Assembly: GCA_003049465.1 (NCBI GenBank)
Contig: PYSS01000113.1
Coordinates: forward strand, 1-64,000
Origin: Magnaporthiopsis rhizophila
Lineage: Eukaryota > Ascomycota > Sordariomycetes > Magnaporthales > Magnaporthaceae
Length of the DNA: 64,000 bases
Direction: 5' to 3'
Position 1 is the first letter of the stretch. Every line of letters starts with the position of its first letter. A program made the position numbers and the translations under genes. Of this stretch, positions 11,055 to 22,517 are shown in pieces. Below the pieces are notes generated by a model. It was given only the letters and a program-made list of their open reading frames with translations, was not told the DNA's origin and searched no databases.

Positions 11055-12411
11055 CTAAAAGTAACCAAAGCAGTTCGCGTAGTATGTCACGGTGGCCGAC
11101 CAGTCCGAAAAGACGCCAATGACGCCTATCTCCCTCACGAGCACGTCGAGCAGCTTGAAGACGTCGCCGTCGCGCCCGACGAGCTTGGAGATGGTGATGT
11201 AGTAGTAGCCGCCGCTGCTGCCGTCGCCCAGCCAGGCGGAGCGCTCGAGCGTCCAGGTGATGATCTGCATGCCCAGGCGCTTGGCCTCGGTGGCGTAGAC
11301 GGAGGGCACGATGGACTTGCCGTCGGTGCCGACGGTGACGAGGTAGGGCAGGGGCGGGGCGATGACCTTGACGCCGTCGGCAGCGTAGCGGGTCAGGTTC
11401 GCGACGGCGCCGGGGAATGCGCTCGGGGCGTCTGCCGACTGGTCGAGAAGGATGGCCTGCCTCGCGAACGCGGGCTCGGCGCGCAGCCAGTAGAGCACGT
11501 CGGCGTACCGGAAGCTCTGGGGCCAGACGCGGGCGGGCGCGATGCCGGCCTCCTTGTACTCGTCGATCATCTTCTGCGCGAACCTCTCCTGCGTGAAGGC
11601 GCCGCCCCTGAACGGCATGGGCACCTCGGGAGTCTTGAGCTCGGGCGTGAACTGGAGGCCCAGGGCGTCGGTGAGCGCGATGAACTCCTTGTGCGTCATC
11701 ATGGTGCCGCACTCGCGCGCGTACAGATCCGTGCGCCAGGACGGCGTCCCTCTAAGGAAGTCGGCGGGCGTCGTCGCCGAGGGGTTGAAGCTATCCATCT
11801 TGCCGCAGAGCCTCTTGAAGTCGGCGAGCGTGATGTCGCTGGTGCAACACTTGGCCGTCGCCGCTTTACCCCTGGCCGGGTCGGCGGGCTCAAAGGGCTG
11901 CGTGCACTTGGCGTTGAGCTCGGGGATGGCGACGATGTTGGTCGTCGTGTGCAGGTCGCAGTGCGAGTGCCGGCAGACGAGCTCCTCGTCCGAGGTGAAG
12001 GCGACATCGCACTCCTGGATCCCCGCACCCATACGCGAGCCTTTTTGCGTTGGATCGCGAAGACCAAAACATCATCAGCGTCGTGCTACGCCGAGCCACA
12101 ACAAAGAGGCGCGGGTCCCACTCACCGGCAAGAATCGATTCCCGCGTTTCCTCGGGCATCTGCAGCGTACCGCCTCCACGGTGGGCGATGGAGAGCTTGG
12201 TGGGCTTCATCTGCATCTCCTTGCATGAGTCGAGCTTGCTCTTCAGCGAGCTCTCCTCCATGTTGTCAACCAGCCAGTACGGCCTGGGGCCTAGCTGCAC
12301 TAGCTGGACGGGATGGACCTTGGGACTGTTTTGCTTGGCCGGGGCTGCATTGCCGGAGTCGCCGAGGGCCAGGAGGCCGGCGACGGCGAACTGAGCGGTT
12401 CTGGCGCGCAT
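11055..12411 (-). CDS. Secreted glycerophosphodiester phosphodiesterase (GDPD)-like protein
   Basis: Exons are 12411-12126 and 12040-11055 (423 aa). The first 23 residues form a signal peptide ending near GNAAPA. The GDPD active-site set is present across the splice junction: SIAHRGGG, PEET, QECDV and CRHSHCDL correspond to the HRG, the catalytic Glu/Asp pair and the second His. The C-terminal half keeps the TIM-barrel strands (LQFTPELKT, ILLDQS, GMQIITWTLE, GVFSDW). The enzyme would hydrolyse glycerophosphodiesters outside the cell, or act on a related phosphodiester, supplying phosphate or glycerol. The 85-nt intron has a GTGAGT donor. A long open frame on the opposite strand (10830-12428) is an antisense shadow caused by GC-rich codon use. 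Confidence 0.88.
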
Positions 12412-12552
12412 TTTGGACGACTGCGTAAGCGGGCCGGGACGGACAATACAGGACGAGGCAGCCCTGCAAGAAGGCGGGCAGAAACGGAGTAGCAGCAGCA
12501 GGACGCGCGGTGGATGGCATGGGACTGTGGGCAAGCCTCGGCGGCATGCGGC

Positions 12553-12560
12553 TTCTTATA
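12553..12560 (-). promoter_or_regulatory. TATA-like element upstream of the GDPD-like gene
   Basis: TATAAGAA on the minus strand lies about 145 bp before the ATG at 12411. Confidence 0.35.
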
Positions 12561-13435
12561 CCCCGGGCGACCAGGTCGATAAGGCCGCCGATGTGCCCCT
12601 ACTAATCCCCTCACCCCTCCTGCGGCCGGTGTAGCCGAAGTAGCTGCTTCTTTGGGATGCAGCCTCCCATGGAAAGGTGGGTGCATCGTCCAAAAAGGTC
12701 CAAGACGAGGTTGGTGGTGGAGCGAGATAGATGTACGCTTTTGGAACCTCATGGCATGGTGAGTGCTGGGAGTTGCCTTTTCGTGCTCGCGGCCCCACTA
12801 ACAATGGCCACCGATGCTTTGGCATAGGGGATAACTGCTTCACAGAAAGCTCGCCTTCTTCCGAACCAGCGATGAGCTGCGTTACGATGCTGCAGAGCCG
12901 GGCCGATTGGCCAATCCCAGTGGTGGAAAGGAGCACTTGACATTCTGCCGTCAAAGCGGGGTGAGGATGTGTGGGCGAAGCTGCCATCTCGCGAGGCTGG
13001 GGCTGGTCGCCTTGGGAGTCTTGGCGGGCGCGGTCTGCGAGTCGTTGGACGCACGTGTAAGACCTGGTCCTTGTGCAGATTATACTAGTGGAGACCAGTG
13101 GGGCGCCTTTGCCATCAATTCAGTCTTGCATTTTCAGCTGTCCGGCTCCGTCCTTCGGGTCATGTCGAAACAACTCTTTCCACCGAGAGTCGAGGCCTAG
13201 CAGGAACAAGTGCCCTCCCCATTCACACCTTGTGCTTTCCGCCGGCCGAATTCTCATATGTCAGCGTGACTTTACGGGTCACGTTGATCCTGGACATGTC
13301 TTCAGCAGCCCAGCCCAGCCCATGCTGAGACGAGCGACCGAGACTGAGGGGTGCAGTGGTCGACTCGGCCGAGATGACAGTCTCGGCCGCTCTCTGATTT
13401 CCGGCGTCTCTTCCGTCATTTGCCCGCCCCGAACC
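12561..13435. other. Intergenic, no supported gene
   Basis: This 875 bp separates the GDPD promoter from the 3' end of the rhodopsin-fold gene. Only short, unconvincing open frames are seen. Confidence 0.45.
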
Positions 13436-14853
13436 CTAGCGCCAGAGGCTTACCTCGTCGTTATCCCGTCTGCCGTCCGGTCTGCCGTCCGGTCTGCCCT
13501 GGGCGAGCGCCTCGTCGGAATCGTTGCCCGACTCCAGCTCGATCGCCCCCTGGCTCATGTGTCGGCGCGTCTTCTTTTGGACCCGGCTGCCTGTAGACAC
13601 TCCGCCACCGCCGCCGCTCTTGGAAAGCTCCAGCCCGGTACTGCCGTCGCCTGACCGGGCCGAGTGGGAAAAGGCGGTGTCGAACAGCTGCGGCAGGAAG
13701 CGGGTGAAGAAAGGCTTGAGCAAGCTCGCCGAGGCGCAGATGACGCACCCAGCCAGCTCCCCATACATCCAGCTCAGCTCGTTCGACAGGCCGCGCGTGT
13801 AGTTGTCGCTGCTGAAGAGCTTGACGGTCAAATAGCAGCAATAAGATGCAATGACGATAACACTACACGCAAGACACGTCCAACCCCAGCAACCCGACGA
13901 CGCTGCGATATGGGACCGGGCTGTTATCCAAGCTCGAGGGCGCACTTACGATCCACCAGTAGCAAATAAGGAAGATCAGAGACGTCTTTTGCCTCCGTGA
14001 CACCTGCAGAGGTATGACGATGTGCAACGGGACGACCAAGATGGCAATGTCCATGCAAACGTTTGCGACCGAGGCTGTAAGGAAGAAGGAGAACTTGTCG
14101 ACGCAGCGAGCAGTGGCCATGGCTGCCAAGTCTCAGTGGGCACGAAGGGGTATGCATCCGAACAGGCTGATGCACGCGTAGACTACGCCGTACAGGATGA
14201 AGCCGACGATGAGGATTTTGACGACGGTTCGGTAGGTCCGGTTTGGTGAGAGCGACAGGTACAGGACGAGGAGCGACAGTTTCGCGAGGTCGGCCGTGAG
14301 CATGTAGAAGATGTTTACGGGAAGCGTCCACTGTCGACCAGCACATCGTGTCAGGCCAAGACTACAGGTTCGTTCATGTACTTGATACCCACCTTGAGCA
14401 GCTCTTCATACTCGCTCGCCGTCACTTGCCACATGTTTCGGCCGCAGCCCCAGTTGGCTATCACTGATGCCGCAAAACATGTCCTGATTAGAGGCGTTCC
14501 CGCTTCTCGGTTGAGGGCTCTGCACGTACTTCCCATGGTACAAGCATAAAAGCCCCAGCTGCTGATCATTGCGGTTCCCGCAAGATCTACCAAAAGGCAG
14601 CAAACTTGTCAGCAACAAGTCCGGGAGGGCCGCATCGTCAAGATCGTGTCGTGGTATTCTCAGACTTACAGTCATCCCAACGAGGCTTCAACCGTGTTAG
14701 GTACAGGCGCGAGTACATCCGCAAGCCATAGATCAGTGTTGCCAGCCCCAGCGTCGCAGCGCCGACGATTTGCTGCGTCGCCGCTAGCGAACCCGCCGGC
14801 CAACTGTCCTCTCCTGGGGGCGGGTCTCGCATGAACGGTGTGTTGGTAGCCAT
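13436..14853 (-). pseudogene. Rhodopsin-fold (PTH11-like/SAT4-type) membrane protein with an in-frame stop codon
   Basis: Readable exons are 14853-14670, 14586-14530, 14463-14393, 14330 down to about 13950, and a last exon ending at 13436. Splicing gives a seven-helix fungal rhodopsin-domain protein with RPRWDDY-like, MGMIANWGCGRNMWQV, NIFYML, SLFGCIPL and ARCVDKFSFF blocks in the expected order. The C-terminal tail is charged and contains a GRPDGRPD repeat. Between SLFGCIPLRAH and DLAAMATARCVDKF a TGA stop (forward 14133-14135) sits where relatives have a conserved Trp (TGG). The frame stays open on both sides, so this looks like a single-base nonsense change or a base-call error. The join into the last exon is also unclear: the GTAAGT donor at 13949 and the AG ending at 13863 are out of phase, and a 43-nt alternative intron would keep phase. 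These proteins are plasma-membrane receptor-like proteins with mostly unknown ligands. Confidence 0.72.
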
Positions 14854-15895
14854 GGGTCGTTGCAGCCGGTGAGATCTGCTAGCTCGTCGAAGGGGTAAGG
14901 ACAAAAAACCGGATCCTGTCTAGCTGGCTGGAGGTGGCTGGTAACTACTATTTTATGCATATTGCGAGAAACGGCCAGTCAAACCAAGGGATGAAAAAGC
15001 AAAGACCCCTTTCCTCCTTTTTTTTTGGTTGTGCACAGCGGATCACGGCCAGGCCAATCTCTCGACAGCACCAAGCAGGATGGCGATCGGTATAAACGCA
15101 GGGATTAGACGAGGTAAGCATTACGGATGCGTCTATGCTGTGTGTCGTACAAGACGTGGTGTGTAGTACAAACTATGCAATAGCTTGCTCTCGACGGAGA
15201 GTTATCTCCGGTCTTTGGTAATTTCCTCACCCTTCGAGGTTGAAAATAGCCGAGGCCAGTGACGAAGACTGGTCGAGAACTCGAGCACGGACTAAGGTGT
15301 TGGCGCTCCGGAGGTGCCCGACGGGCTGGAAAAGCAAGTCTAATACAACGGGGATGGATCCGATCGGCAGCCTGTCTGCCTCTGCCAACGGCTTTTTCGC
15401 CTCCCGGGGCTGTTGGTTACGTGCCCTGAGATTGAAATATGGGCGTGAAACCTGCATTCGGTGGGGATCACCAGCCGACTTGCCGCTTATAGGATGGCCA
15501 CCTGCAGCCCCCTCTCATGAGTGATCCTCCACTCCCTCGGCCTGCTTCGAAACGGCTCGGTTAGGACTGCCAGTGTTACCAACACTCGGCCCTACTTTCA
15601 TTCGCATGGACCCTAGACTTGGCATTCTGCAGCTTAGCCGTAAGGTGCCCTCCTTCGGTATAAACTTCCAAATCCCACGTTACCCTCCATCCCTGTGACA
15701 GTCGACTTCCATGTCTTCGCCCGGTTATTTGCCCGAGGCACCTTGACACCATCACCCAAGTTTCGCCGCCGCAGGGTCCCTTTGCAATCAAGCAGCAACC
15801 GCGGAGATTCCGGTCGAGGTCGAGAGGTCGATCACGAAAATTTCCTGCACCCCTGTCCATCCATCTTCCGGGCGTCATCGCCAATCTCACTCAGT
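14854..15895. other. Divergent intergenic region
   Basis: This 1.04 kb lies between the divergent starts of the rhodopsin-fold gene and the SDR gene. No coding signal is seen. It should contain both promoters and the SDR 5' UTR. Confidence 0.5.
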
Positions 15896-16856
15896 ATGGC
15901 CAGCACCCACCCCTTCCAGGACAAGGTGATTGCCGTCACGGGCGCCAGCCGGGGAACCGGTCTGGCCCTGACGCGGTACCTTTTGGTTCGCGGCGCAAAG
16001 GTCTCCATGGCGGCCACGTCTGAGGCGAACCTGGCCAAGGCGGTCGAGGATATCGAGAAGGACATCCCCGAGGCCAAGGACCGCGTCATGACAATGCCGG
16101 TGGACGTCGCCAAGCCCGAGGACGTCAATAAGTGGATAGACGCCACCGTTGAGAAATGGGAACCTCTGGACGGAGCAGCCAATGTTGCTGGTGAGTTTCT
16201 ATCGTCCCGGGGGAAGAAGTGATCCCGTGTGGTTGATTGCAGTAAGGCTAAGCTCGCTGACACGATTGCTTCCGACAGCCAAGATGAACGCGCGGATCTG
16301 GCCGATAGAGACGCTGCCGGTCGAGGAGCTGCAGGAGACGCTCAGCGTGAACGTCGTGGGGACGTTCAACTGCCTCAAGGAGGAGATGAAGAACATGAAG
16401 CGCGGCGGCAGCATCGTCAACTGCGGCAGCCAGCAGGTCAAGTACGCCTCGGGCAACATGTCGGCCTATGCAGCGAGCAAGAATGCGATCCGTGGCCTGT
16501 CGCAGAGCGCGGCTTTCGAAGGCGGCGCCAAGGGCATCCGCGTGAACCTGCTCTGCCCGTACGTCTTTCCTCCCTCTACCTTGGCCCCCTTGTCCTGCAG
16601 CGACTAACTGGCAGGGAAAACTCTATGCAGCGGCTGCATCGACACGGACATGATCCAGCAGCCGCTCATGTTGCCCAGCGGGGAGATGTGGACCATGACC
16701 GAGGATGATAATCTCACTTCCATCATCAAGCGCTATGCCAAGCCGGAGGAGATTGCTGCCTCGATCGCTTTTTTGCTCGGCGACGAGAGCAAGTTCATCA
16801 CCAAGCAGGAGTGGTATGTCGATGGCGGTTGGTGCGAGGCAAACTACGTGGGCTGA
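15896..16856 (+). CDS. Short-chain dehydrogenase/reductase (classical SDR)
   Basis: Exons are 15896-16190, 16279-16558 and 16631-16856 (266 aa). The cofactor motif TGASRGTG lies at about residues 17-24. The N-x-A-G equivalent is AANVAA, the catalytic Ser is in IVNCGS, and the Tyr-Lys pair is in SAYAASK. PGCIDTDM follows and is the usual substrate-loop start. The C-terminus keeps FLLGDESKFITKQEWYVDGGW. Both intron positions restore motifs exactly (NVA/AK and LCP/GCI). The enzyme is an NAD(P)-dependent oxidoreductase acting on an unknown alcohol, ketone or sugar. No biosynthetic neighbours point to a substrate. An upstream in-frame extension exists, but the ATG at 15896 gives a normal SDR N-terminus. 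Confidence 0.92.
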
Positions 16857-17233
16857 GCCATGCTTGGCTGCGCATGGCGATTGAGAGTCCGTAGAGGTAG
16901 TATAATTTGCACTCCAGCTGTAGCAGAAGTGGTGGGAAGATGGGGTGATTCGATCAGGCGGGTGCTGTCTGGAACCTGGAAATAAAATGCGGGCCGAAGT
17001 ACAGTATTGACGATGAGAATGGATGTCGTAGGCTGGGGCTGCTGTAAGTCTGCATGCCGTCCAGGGGCGCGACAGCCACCAGACCCACTTCTTGCTGCTA
17101 CAATTTCACCGCTCTGGCAGAATCCCCGCTCCACCAGAAAATTTCTGGACGCCGCCGCGGTTTTTCGCGGCTAGAATTGCAGAACTTTTTGCAGTGATGC
17201 GACCAAAGCCAGCACAAAAGGAGGCCAACAACA
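16857..17233. other. Intergenic, promoter of the Dbp4 gene
   Basis: This 377 bp lies between the SDR stop and the helicase ATG. No gene is seen; it should hold the SDR 3' UTR and the helicase promoter. Confidence 0.5.
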
Positions 17234-19740
17234 ATGGCTCCCCGCGCCAAGGCCGGTGCGAAAGCGCCCCGGCAGCCGCATACCAAAGAAGCTCGCTCGC
17301 TGAAGAGGAAACGAGAACAAGAAGATCTGGGGAAGCTGCAACAAGCCGTCAGCGACTTTGTAAGTCCTAGCCTTCCTTCCCAGGCGCTGTTTTCCATGGA
17401 ATATGATGCTGACAAGTGCCAACCCTTCGAGCACAGGACCCCAAGGCAACACCACCAAAGGGGTTCGTCGACCTCCCCCTCTCGGAGCCGACCGCCCGCG
17501 GCCTGCGCGACTCGCATTTCGAGACCCTTACCGACATCCAGGCCCGCGCCATCCCGCTGGCCCTCAAGGGCTCCGACATCCTTGGCGCCGCCAAGACCGG
17601 GTCCGGCAAGACCCTCGCCTTCATCGTGCCGCTGCTGGAGAAGCTGTACCGGGAGCGATGGACCGAACTGGACTCGGTGGGCGCCCTGGTGCTGAGCCCG
17701 ACGCGCGAGCTGGCCGTGCAGACCTTTGAGGTCCTGCGCAAGGTCGGCCGCCACCACTCCTTCTCGGCTGGCCTGGTCATCGGCGGCAAGTCCCTGCGCG
17801 AGGAGGCGGAGCGCCTGGGGCGCATGAACATTCTCATCTGCACCCCCGGGCGCATGTTGCAGCACCTCGATCAGACCGCCGGCTTCGACGTCGACTCGCT
17901 GCAGATGCTAGTCCTCGACGAGGCCGACCGCATCATGGACCTCGGTTTCCAGAGCGCCGTCGACGCCCTGGTCGAGCACCTGCCCCGCAGCCGCCAAACG
18001 CTGCTCTTCAGCGCTACCCAGAGCCGCAAGGTCTCAGATTTGGCCCGCCTGAGCCTCACGGAGCCCGAATACGTCGCCGTCCACGAGACCGCCGCCGCCG
18101 CGACCCCTGCAACGCTACAGCAGCACTACATCGTCACACCGCTGCCGGAGAAGCTGGATACGCTGTGGGGTTTCATCAAGGCGAATCTGAAGAGCAAGAT
18201 GATCGTGTTTCTGTCGTCGGGCAAGCAGGTGCGCTTCGTCTACGAGAGCTTCCGCCATATGCAGCCGGGCATGCCGCTGCTGCACCTCCACGGGCGGCAG
18301 AAGCAGCTGGCACGGCTCGAGGTGACGTCGCGGTTCGGATCCATGAAGAACGCCTGCCTCTTTGCCACCGATGTCGTCGCCCGCGGCGTCGACTTCCCAG
18401 CTGTCGACTGGGTTGTTCAGGTGGACGCCCCCGAGGACGCCGACACATATATCCACCGCGTGGGGCGAACGGCCCGCTACGAGAGTCAAGGTCGCGCTGT
18501 TATGTTTCTGGACCCAAGCGAAGAGAAGGGCATGATCGCAAGGTTAGAGCAAAAGAAGGTCCCGATACAGAAGGTACACATCAAGGATACAAAAAAGAAG
18601 AGTATACAGGAGGAGCTTCAAAGCATGTGCTGGAAGCAACACGACGTAAAGTACCTGGGCCAAAAGGCCTTCATCAGTTACGCGCGCTCGGTGTACCTGC
18701 AGAAGGACAAGGAGATTTTCAAGTTCAATGAGCTGGACCTGGAAGGGTTCGCCAAGAGTATCGGTCTCGCTGGCGCACCACAGATCAAGTTCCAAAAGGG
18801 CGAGGATGTCAAGAGGTTAAAGAACGCGGCCCGGGCGGGGATGTCTAGCGGCTCCGAGTCGGATTCGGACGGCGCGGCAGGCGAGGGCGGCGCACAAAGG
18901 AAAAAGAAGAAGGACGAAGTCAGGACAAAGGTACAAAAGATGTTTGAGAGACAAAATCAGGACGTGCTGTCCAAGCACTACAGGGACCTGGTGGACACTG
19001 GAGGCAACGACGACGAAGACGAAGACTTCTTCAAGGCCAAGCGCGTTCTCCGCGGCGACGAGCTGGACGAGGCGGCAGGAGAGGGTGACGGCGTTGCCGC
19101 CCCGACAGCCAAGGTGGTGCAGCTGGGCAAGAACAGCCAACTTGTGCTGGACTCGAAGCGGCGCGAAAAGATGCTCAGGTCCAAGAAGCAGCTGGCCAAG
19201 TTTAAAGACAAGGGCACCAAATTGGTTTTCGACGACGATGGCAACGCGCAACCCGTCTACCAGCTGCAGGACGAGGACGATTTCAAGCAGCAGGGCCCTG
19301 CAGACAAGCTCCGGCAGGACTTTGTCAGCGCCGAGGCGGACAAGGTACGCGAGGCCGACCTGGACGACAAGGCGCTGGCCAAGCAAAAGAGGCGGGAGAA
19401 GCGCCTCAAACAAAAGGCGAGGGAGCGGGGCGAGGCTGGGGAGTCGGGCCCGCGGGTGGTGGCGTTGGGCTCAGGGGACGAAGGGGACGAGGATCCGCTG
19501 GAGCTGCTCAGATCGTTGCCGATGGCAAGAGGCGCAGGTGTGGACGGAGGCGGCTCGGGTTACGACTCGGAAGAGGCGCCGCCGAAAAAGAAGGTCAAGA
19601 AGTGGTTCCAGAAGGATTCGGACGACGAGGGTGGCAGCAAGCGCAAAAGGGGCAAGGGCAAAGTCATCGAGATGGACCACGAGCCCGACACCCTGGAAGA
19701 CTACGAGGCACTGGCTGCAGGGCTTTTGGCCGAGGATTAG
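17234..19740 (+). CDS. DBP4: ATP-dependent DEAD-box RNA helicase Dbp4 (DDX10 homologue)
   Basis: Exons are 17234-17359 and 17437-19740 (809 aa). Exon 1 encodes a basic leader; the 77-nt intron (GTAAGT donor) joins SDF to DPKATPPKGF. The helicase core shows the Q motif FETLTDIQ, motif I AAKTGSGKT, Ia PTREL, motif II DEAD, motif III SAT, then ATDVVARGVDFP and HRVGRTAR in the second RecA domain. After the core comes the Dbp4-specific region beginning with the KKSIQEELQ block. A long Lys/Glu/Asp-rich C-terminal tail with several acidic stretches follows. Length and layout match fungal Dbp4/Hca4, a nucleolar helicase needed for 18S rRNA maturation that works with U14 snoRNA in the small-subunit processome. 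The assignment is secure. Confidence 0.96.
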
Positions 19741-20433
19741 AGGGAGGTCATCGTCGTCTCTTGTTTGTGCCCTCGGCTTTGTGTGGAGAGCAGGTTCCGA
19801 GCATCTGTCGAGTGGCGTTTTTTCTGGATGTCTCAACATACCCCCTGGTCTTCCGAATGCAATGGATATCATGTACTAGCAGGACCGCTTTCTCTGCTTT
19901 GACGTGGCTGCGAGTCTCATGCGATGTGAAGTCGTTTCGTTTTGCTGCGGGAGAGAAAAGACGCACGTCGCGGCGTTTTGAGCTGCTCATGAGACGGCGG
20001 TTGATGTGCCCACGGCATGGCCAAGCAGTGGGCACGGTACTCCTTGTTGCGTAGATGGTGCGAGAATCGTTGCCGCGGCCCGCAAGCAGCCGCAATTCGG
20101 ACGGCGCTTGCGCCCTAGACGGCCTGTCCTGGGCGCTGGTTCCATGTGACAGTGGAAGGGCGGCCCCTCGTAACCCCACCTACTCACCGAATAATGTGTC
20201 AGCCAGCCGTCGGCGCCGGGGACTTGACGACAATTGCCCGCCTCCTTTTTTCGAGTTTTGAACAACATACCCTGGCCCGACTGACATGGAGTCTGATCTG
20301 TCCGATCCAACCCGCCGAAAGCTGCGCGTGCGCTTCTCCGGTTCATGAATTGAAGGCGCCACACGCACGTACCTAACCTACCCGTCTTCCGTCTCGAAAA
20401 AAAACATCCCTCGAGCCCCTCCGCCAGAGAAAG
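19741..20433. other. Intergenic, no supported gene
   Basis: This 693 bp contains the DBP4 3' UTR and the promoter and 5' UTR of the FAD synthetase gene. Short open frames on both strands lack support. Confidence 0.45.
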
Positions 20434-21686
20434 ATGGCTACCGATCTTTCTCCGCAGCCGGACCAGGCCGAGCGGCCGCCGATGACCAACGGGGTCGCGG
20501 GGAAGGAGAGCAGCAGCAGCAGCAGCAGCAGCAAACCCCCAGCCAAGACGGCAGATGCGGCGCCGGCGCTCACCCAAAACGGCAACGGCGACAGCGACAG
20601 CGATCCAGGCTCCCTGCGCCGCGTCAGCCTCGACGCCCAGCGCAAGGTGGCCGCCTTCCTAGCCGAGGAGCCGGCGACGGAGCAGCTGCGCGCCCTCCAG
20701 GGCCAGGTGCGCATCTCGCTCGGCGTCATCGACAAGGCGCTCGACGACTACCGGTATGCTGTGTGGGCTTTTGGATCGGTTTGCTTCGTGCTGCTGCTCT
20801 ATCTACGAGTCTCGGTTGCTGGTTGCTGACGACGAACGCAGGCCAGAAGAGCTCTCGATATCGTACAACGGCGGCAAGGACTGTCTCGTGATGCTGATCC
20901 TCATCCTCGCCTGCCTGCCGCGCCACTTTGCCGCCGCCGCGTCTCGGAGCAGCAGCAGCTCCTCGGTAGCAACGTCGCCGGCAGACCAACCACCGTCGAC
21001 GTCGGCACCAACACCACCCCGACAACCACAACCACAGGAGCAGCCAACAAACGGCAGTAGCACCACCACCACCGCAACCCAGTCCTTCCCCGAAACCCTC
21101 CAGGCCGTCTACGTCGTGTCCAAGCACCCGTTCGCCGAGGTGGACGAGTTCGTGGGCCGCACGGGAGCCCAGTACCGGCTCTCGGTCGAGCGCGTCGCCC
21201 AGGCCATGCGGCCCGCCCTGCACACATACCTGGCCTCTCGACCCGCCATCCGCGCCGTCTTCGTCGGCACCCGGCGCACCGACCCGCACGGCCAGTCGCT
21301 GACGCACTTTGACCCCACCGACCCCGGGTGGCCGCCTTTTATGCGCGTGCATCCGGTTATTGACTGGCACTATGCCGAGATTTGGGCTGTGAGTTTTCTT
21401 TTTTTTTTTTTTTTTTTTTTTTGGAGGTTACCTTTTTTCTTTGATGCTGGTAGTAGTTGTTGACCCGGAACGCCTCACCTAACCTGCCTAGTTCATCCGC
21501 CATCTTGGAATCCCGTACTGCGTCCTGTACGACAGGGGCTACACCTCGCTCGGCGGCACGACCGACACGAGTCCCAACCCGGCCCTCAAGAGGACCGGCG
21601 GCACCGCCGAGGGCGTGCCGGAGACGTTTAGGCCCGCCTACGAGCTCATGGCGGACGACGAAGAGCGTCTCGGCCGTGACGGGTGA
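20434..21686 (+). CDS. FAD1: FAD synthetase (FMN adenylyltransferase), PAPS-reductase-like fold
   Basis: Exons are 20434-20753, 20842-21388 and 21492-21686 (353 aa). The N-terminal 60 residues are low complexity, with a polyserine run coded by AGC repeats. The nucleotide-binding loop SISYNGGKDC follows the first intron. Further blocks typical of yeast Fad1 are present: VYVVSKHPFAEVDEFV, AVFVGTRRTDPHG, PGWPPFMRVHPVIDWHYAEIW and FIRHLGIPYCVLYDRGYTSLG. The protein adenylates FMN with ATP to make FAD in the cytosol. Two insertions relative to yeast are low complexity: the N-terminal polyserine, and a Ser/Thr/Pro/Gln segment after residue 140. Intron 2 starts GTGAGT and then carries a 24-T run. 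All joins restore conserved blocks, so the identification is firm. Confidence 0.94.
21399..21422 (+). repeat. 24-T homopolymer inside FAD1 intron 2
   Basis: An uninterrupted T run lies just after the GTGAGT donor and well before the branch site and acceptor. It is not in the usual polypyrimidine position next to the 3' splice site. Confidence 0.8.
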
Positions 21687-22289
21687 CCTTTAGGGCCCGA
21701 CGACTTGTGTCGTGCGGTGGGTTTGTGGTTGTTTCATGTGGACATGGAGCAGAGCAACGCGCCATGCACACAGCCTATTCTCAAACCTATCCGCGCAGAG
21801 TTGGACCAGCTTGTGTCAGTTACATGCTTGGTATCTCACGGGTTTTGATACAATCGACTTCTGGTGTTAGAATTTCGTCATTTACATAGACTAGCACAAT
21901 ACACAACAAAGAGTTGCAAATATCATCCGAGTTTCTGAAAACTATGAAAATGCCCTCTTTTTCGTTAGCTGGATTCTGTTGCACCGAGCAATCACCTAGC
22001 CTAGCCTATTCTCACCACATCGATAATGGCATCATTGATACATAAAAAAAAACATCGGCTGAAGCAGGAACATCCAAATAATAATGATGTCCTCTCAAAG
22101 GGTATCTATCTTTTTCATTGCGACTGAACGCCGTACTGGGATGCAATTCTTTTGCCAAGCACAAGGGGGGAGGCGAGGCGGCTAAGGAAGAAAATGGAAA
22201 CAAGACGGGGGAGAAAGAAGAACAATAAAGAAGAGCAAACCAACGTGTCAGTGCAAATAGCGGCAGATGCATCCAGACTCATCCTGAAG

Positions 22290-22323
<34 letters not shown>

Positions 22324-22517
22324 NAAAAAAAAAAAAAAAAAAAAGAAACCGTGCGCATATCCCCGCCTCCCCTAAAATCTAAAAAGTCATAAGCTCATTC
22401 AGCTCATTCATTATCGAGGCACTCTGAATCCTCCCGTCGAAAAAAAAAGTGCCGAGCGAGGTAAGAAAATTGTCTCTTCACACACATACACACCCGCTGG
22501 CGATATTCGCGGGATCA
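21687..22517. other. Intergenic between convergent genes, with poly(A) tract
   Basis: This 830 bp separates the 3' ends of FAD1 and the SUN gene. It contains the A-rich run at 22295-22344 with one N. No gene is seen. Confidence 0.5.
22295..22344. repeat. A homopolymer of about 50 nt with N
   Basis: A run of A's is interrupted by one N at 22324. The length is uncertain because homopolymers assemble poorly. Confidence 0.8.

Noticed and set aside
10830..12428. 532-codon plus-strand frame
   Set aside because: It is the antisense shadow of the GDPD-like gene; the minus strand has the active-site motifs.
14133..14135. RIP mutation as cause of the stop codon
   Set aside because: RIP acts on CpA to TpA. 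Here the changed C is followed by C on the plus strand, so the context does not fit. The gene also shows no wider C-to-T bias.
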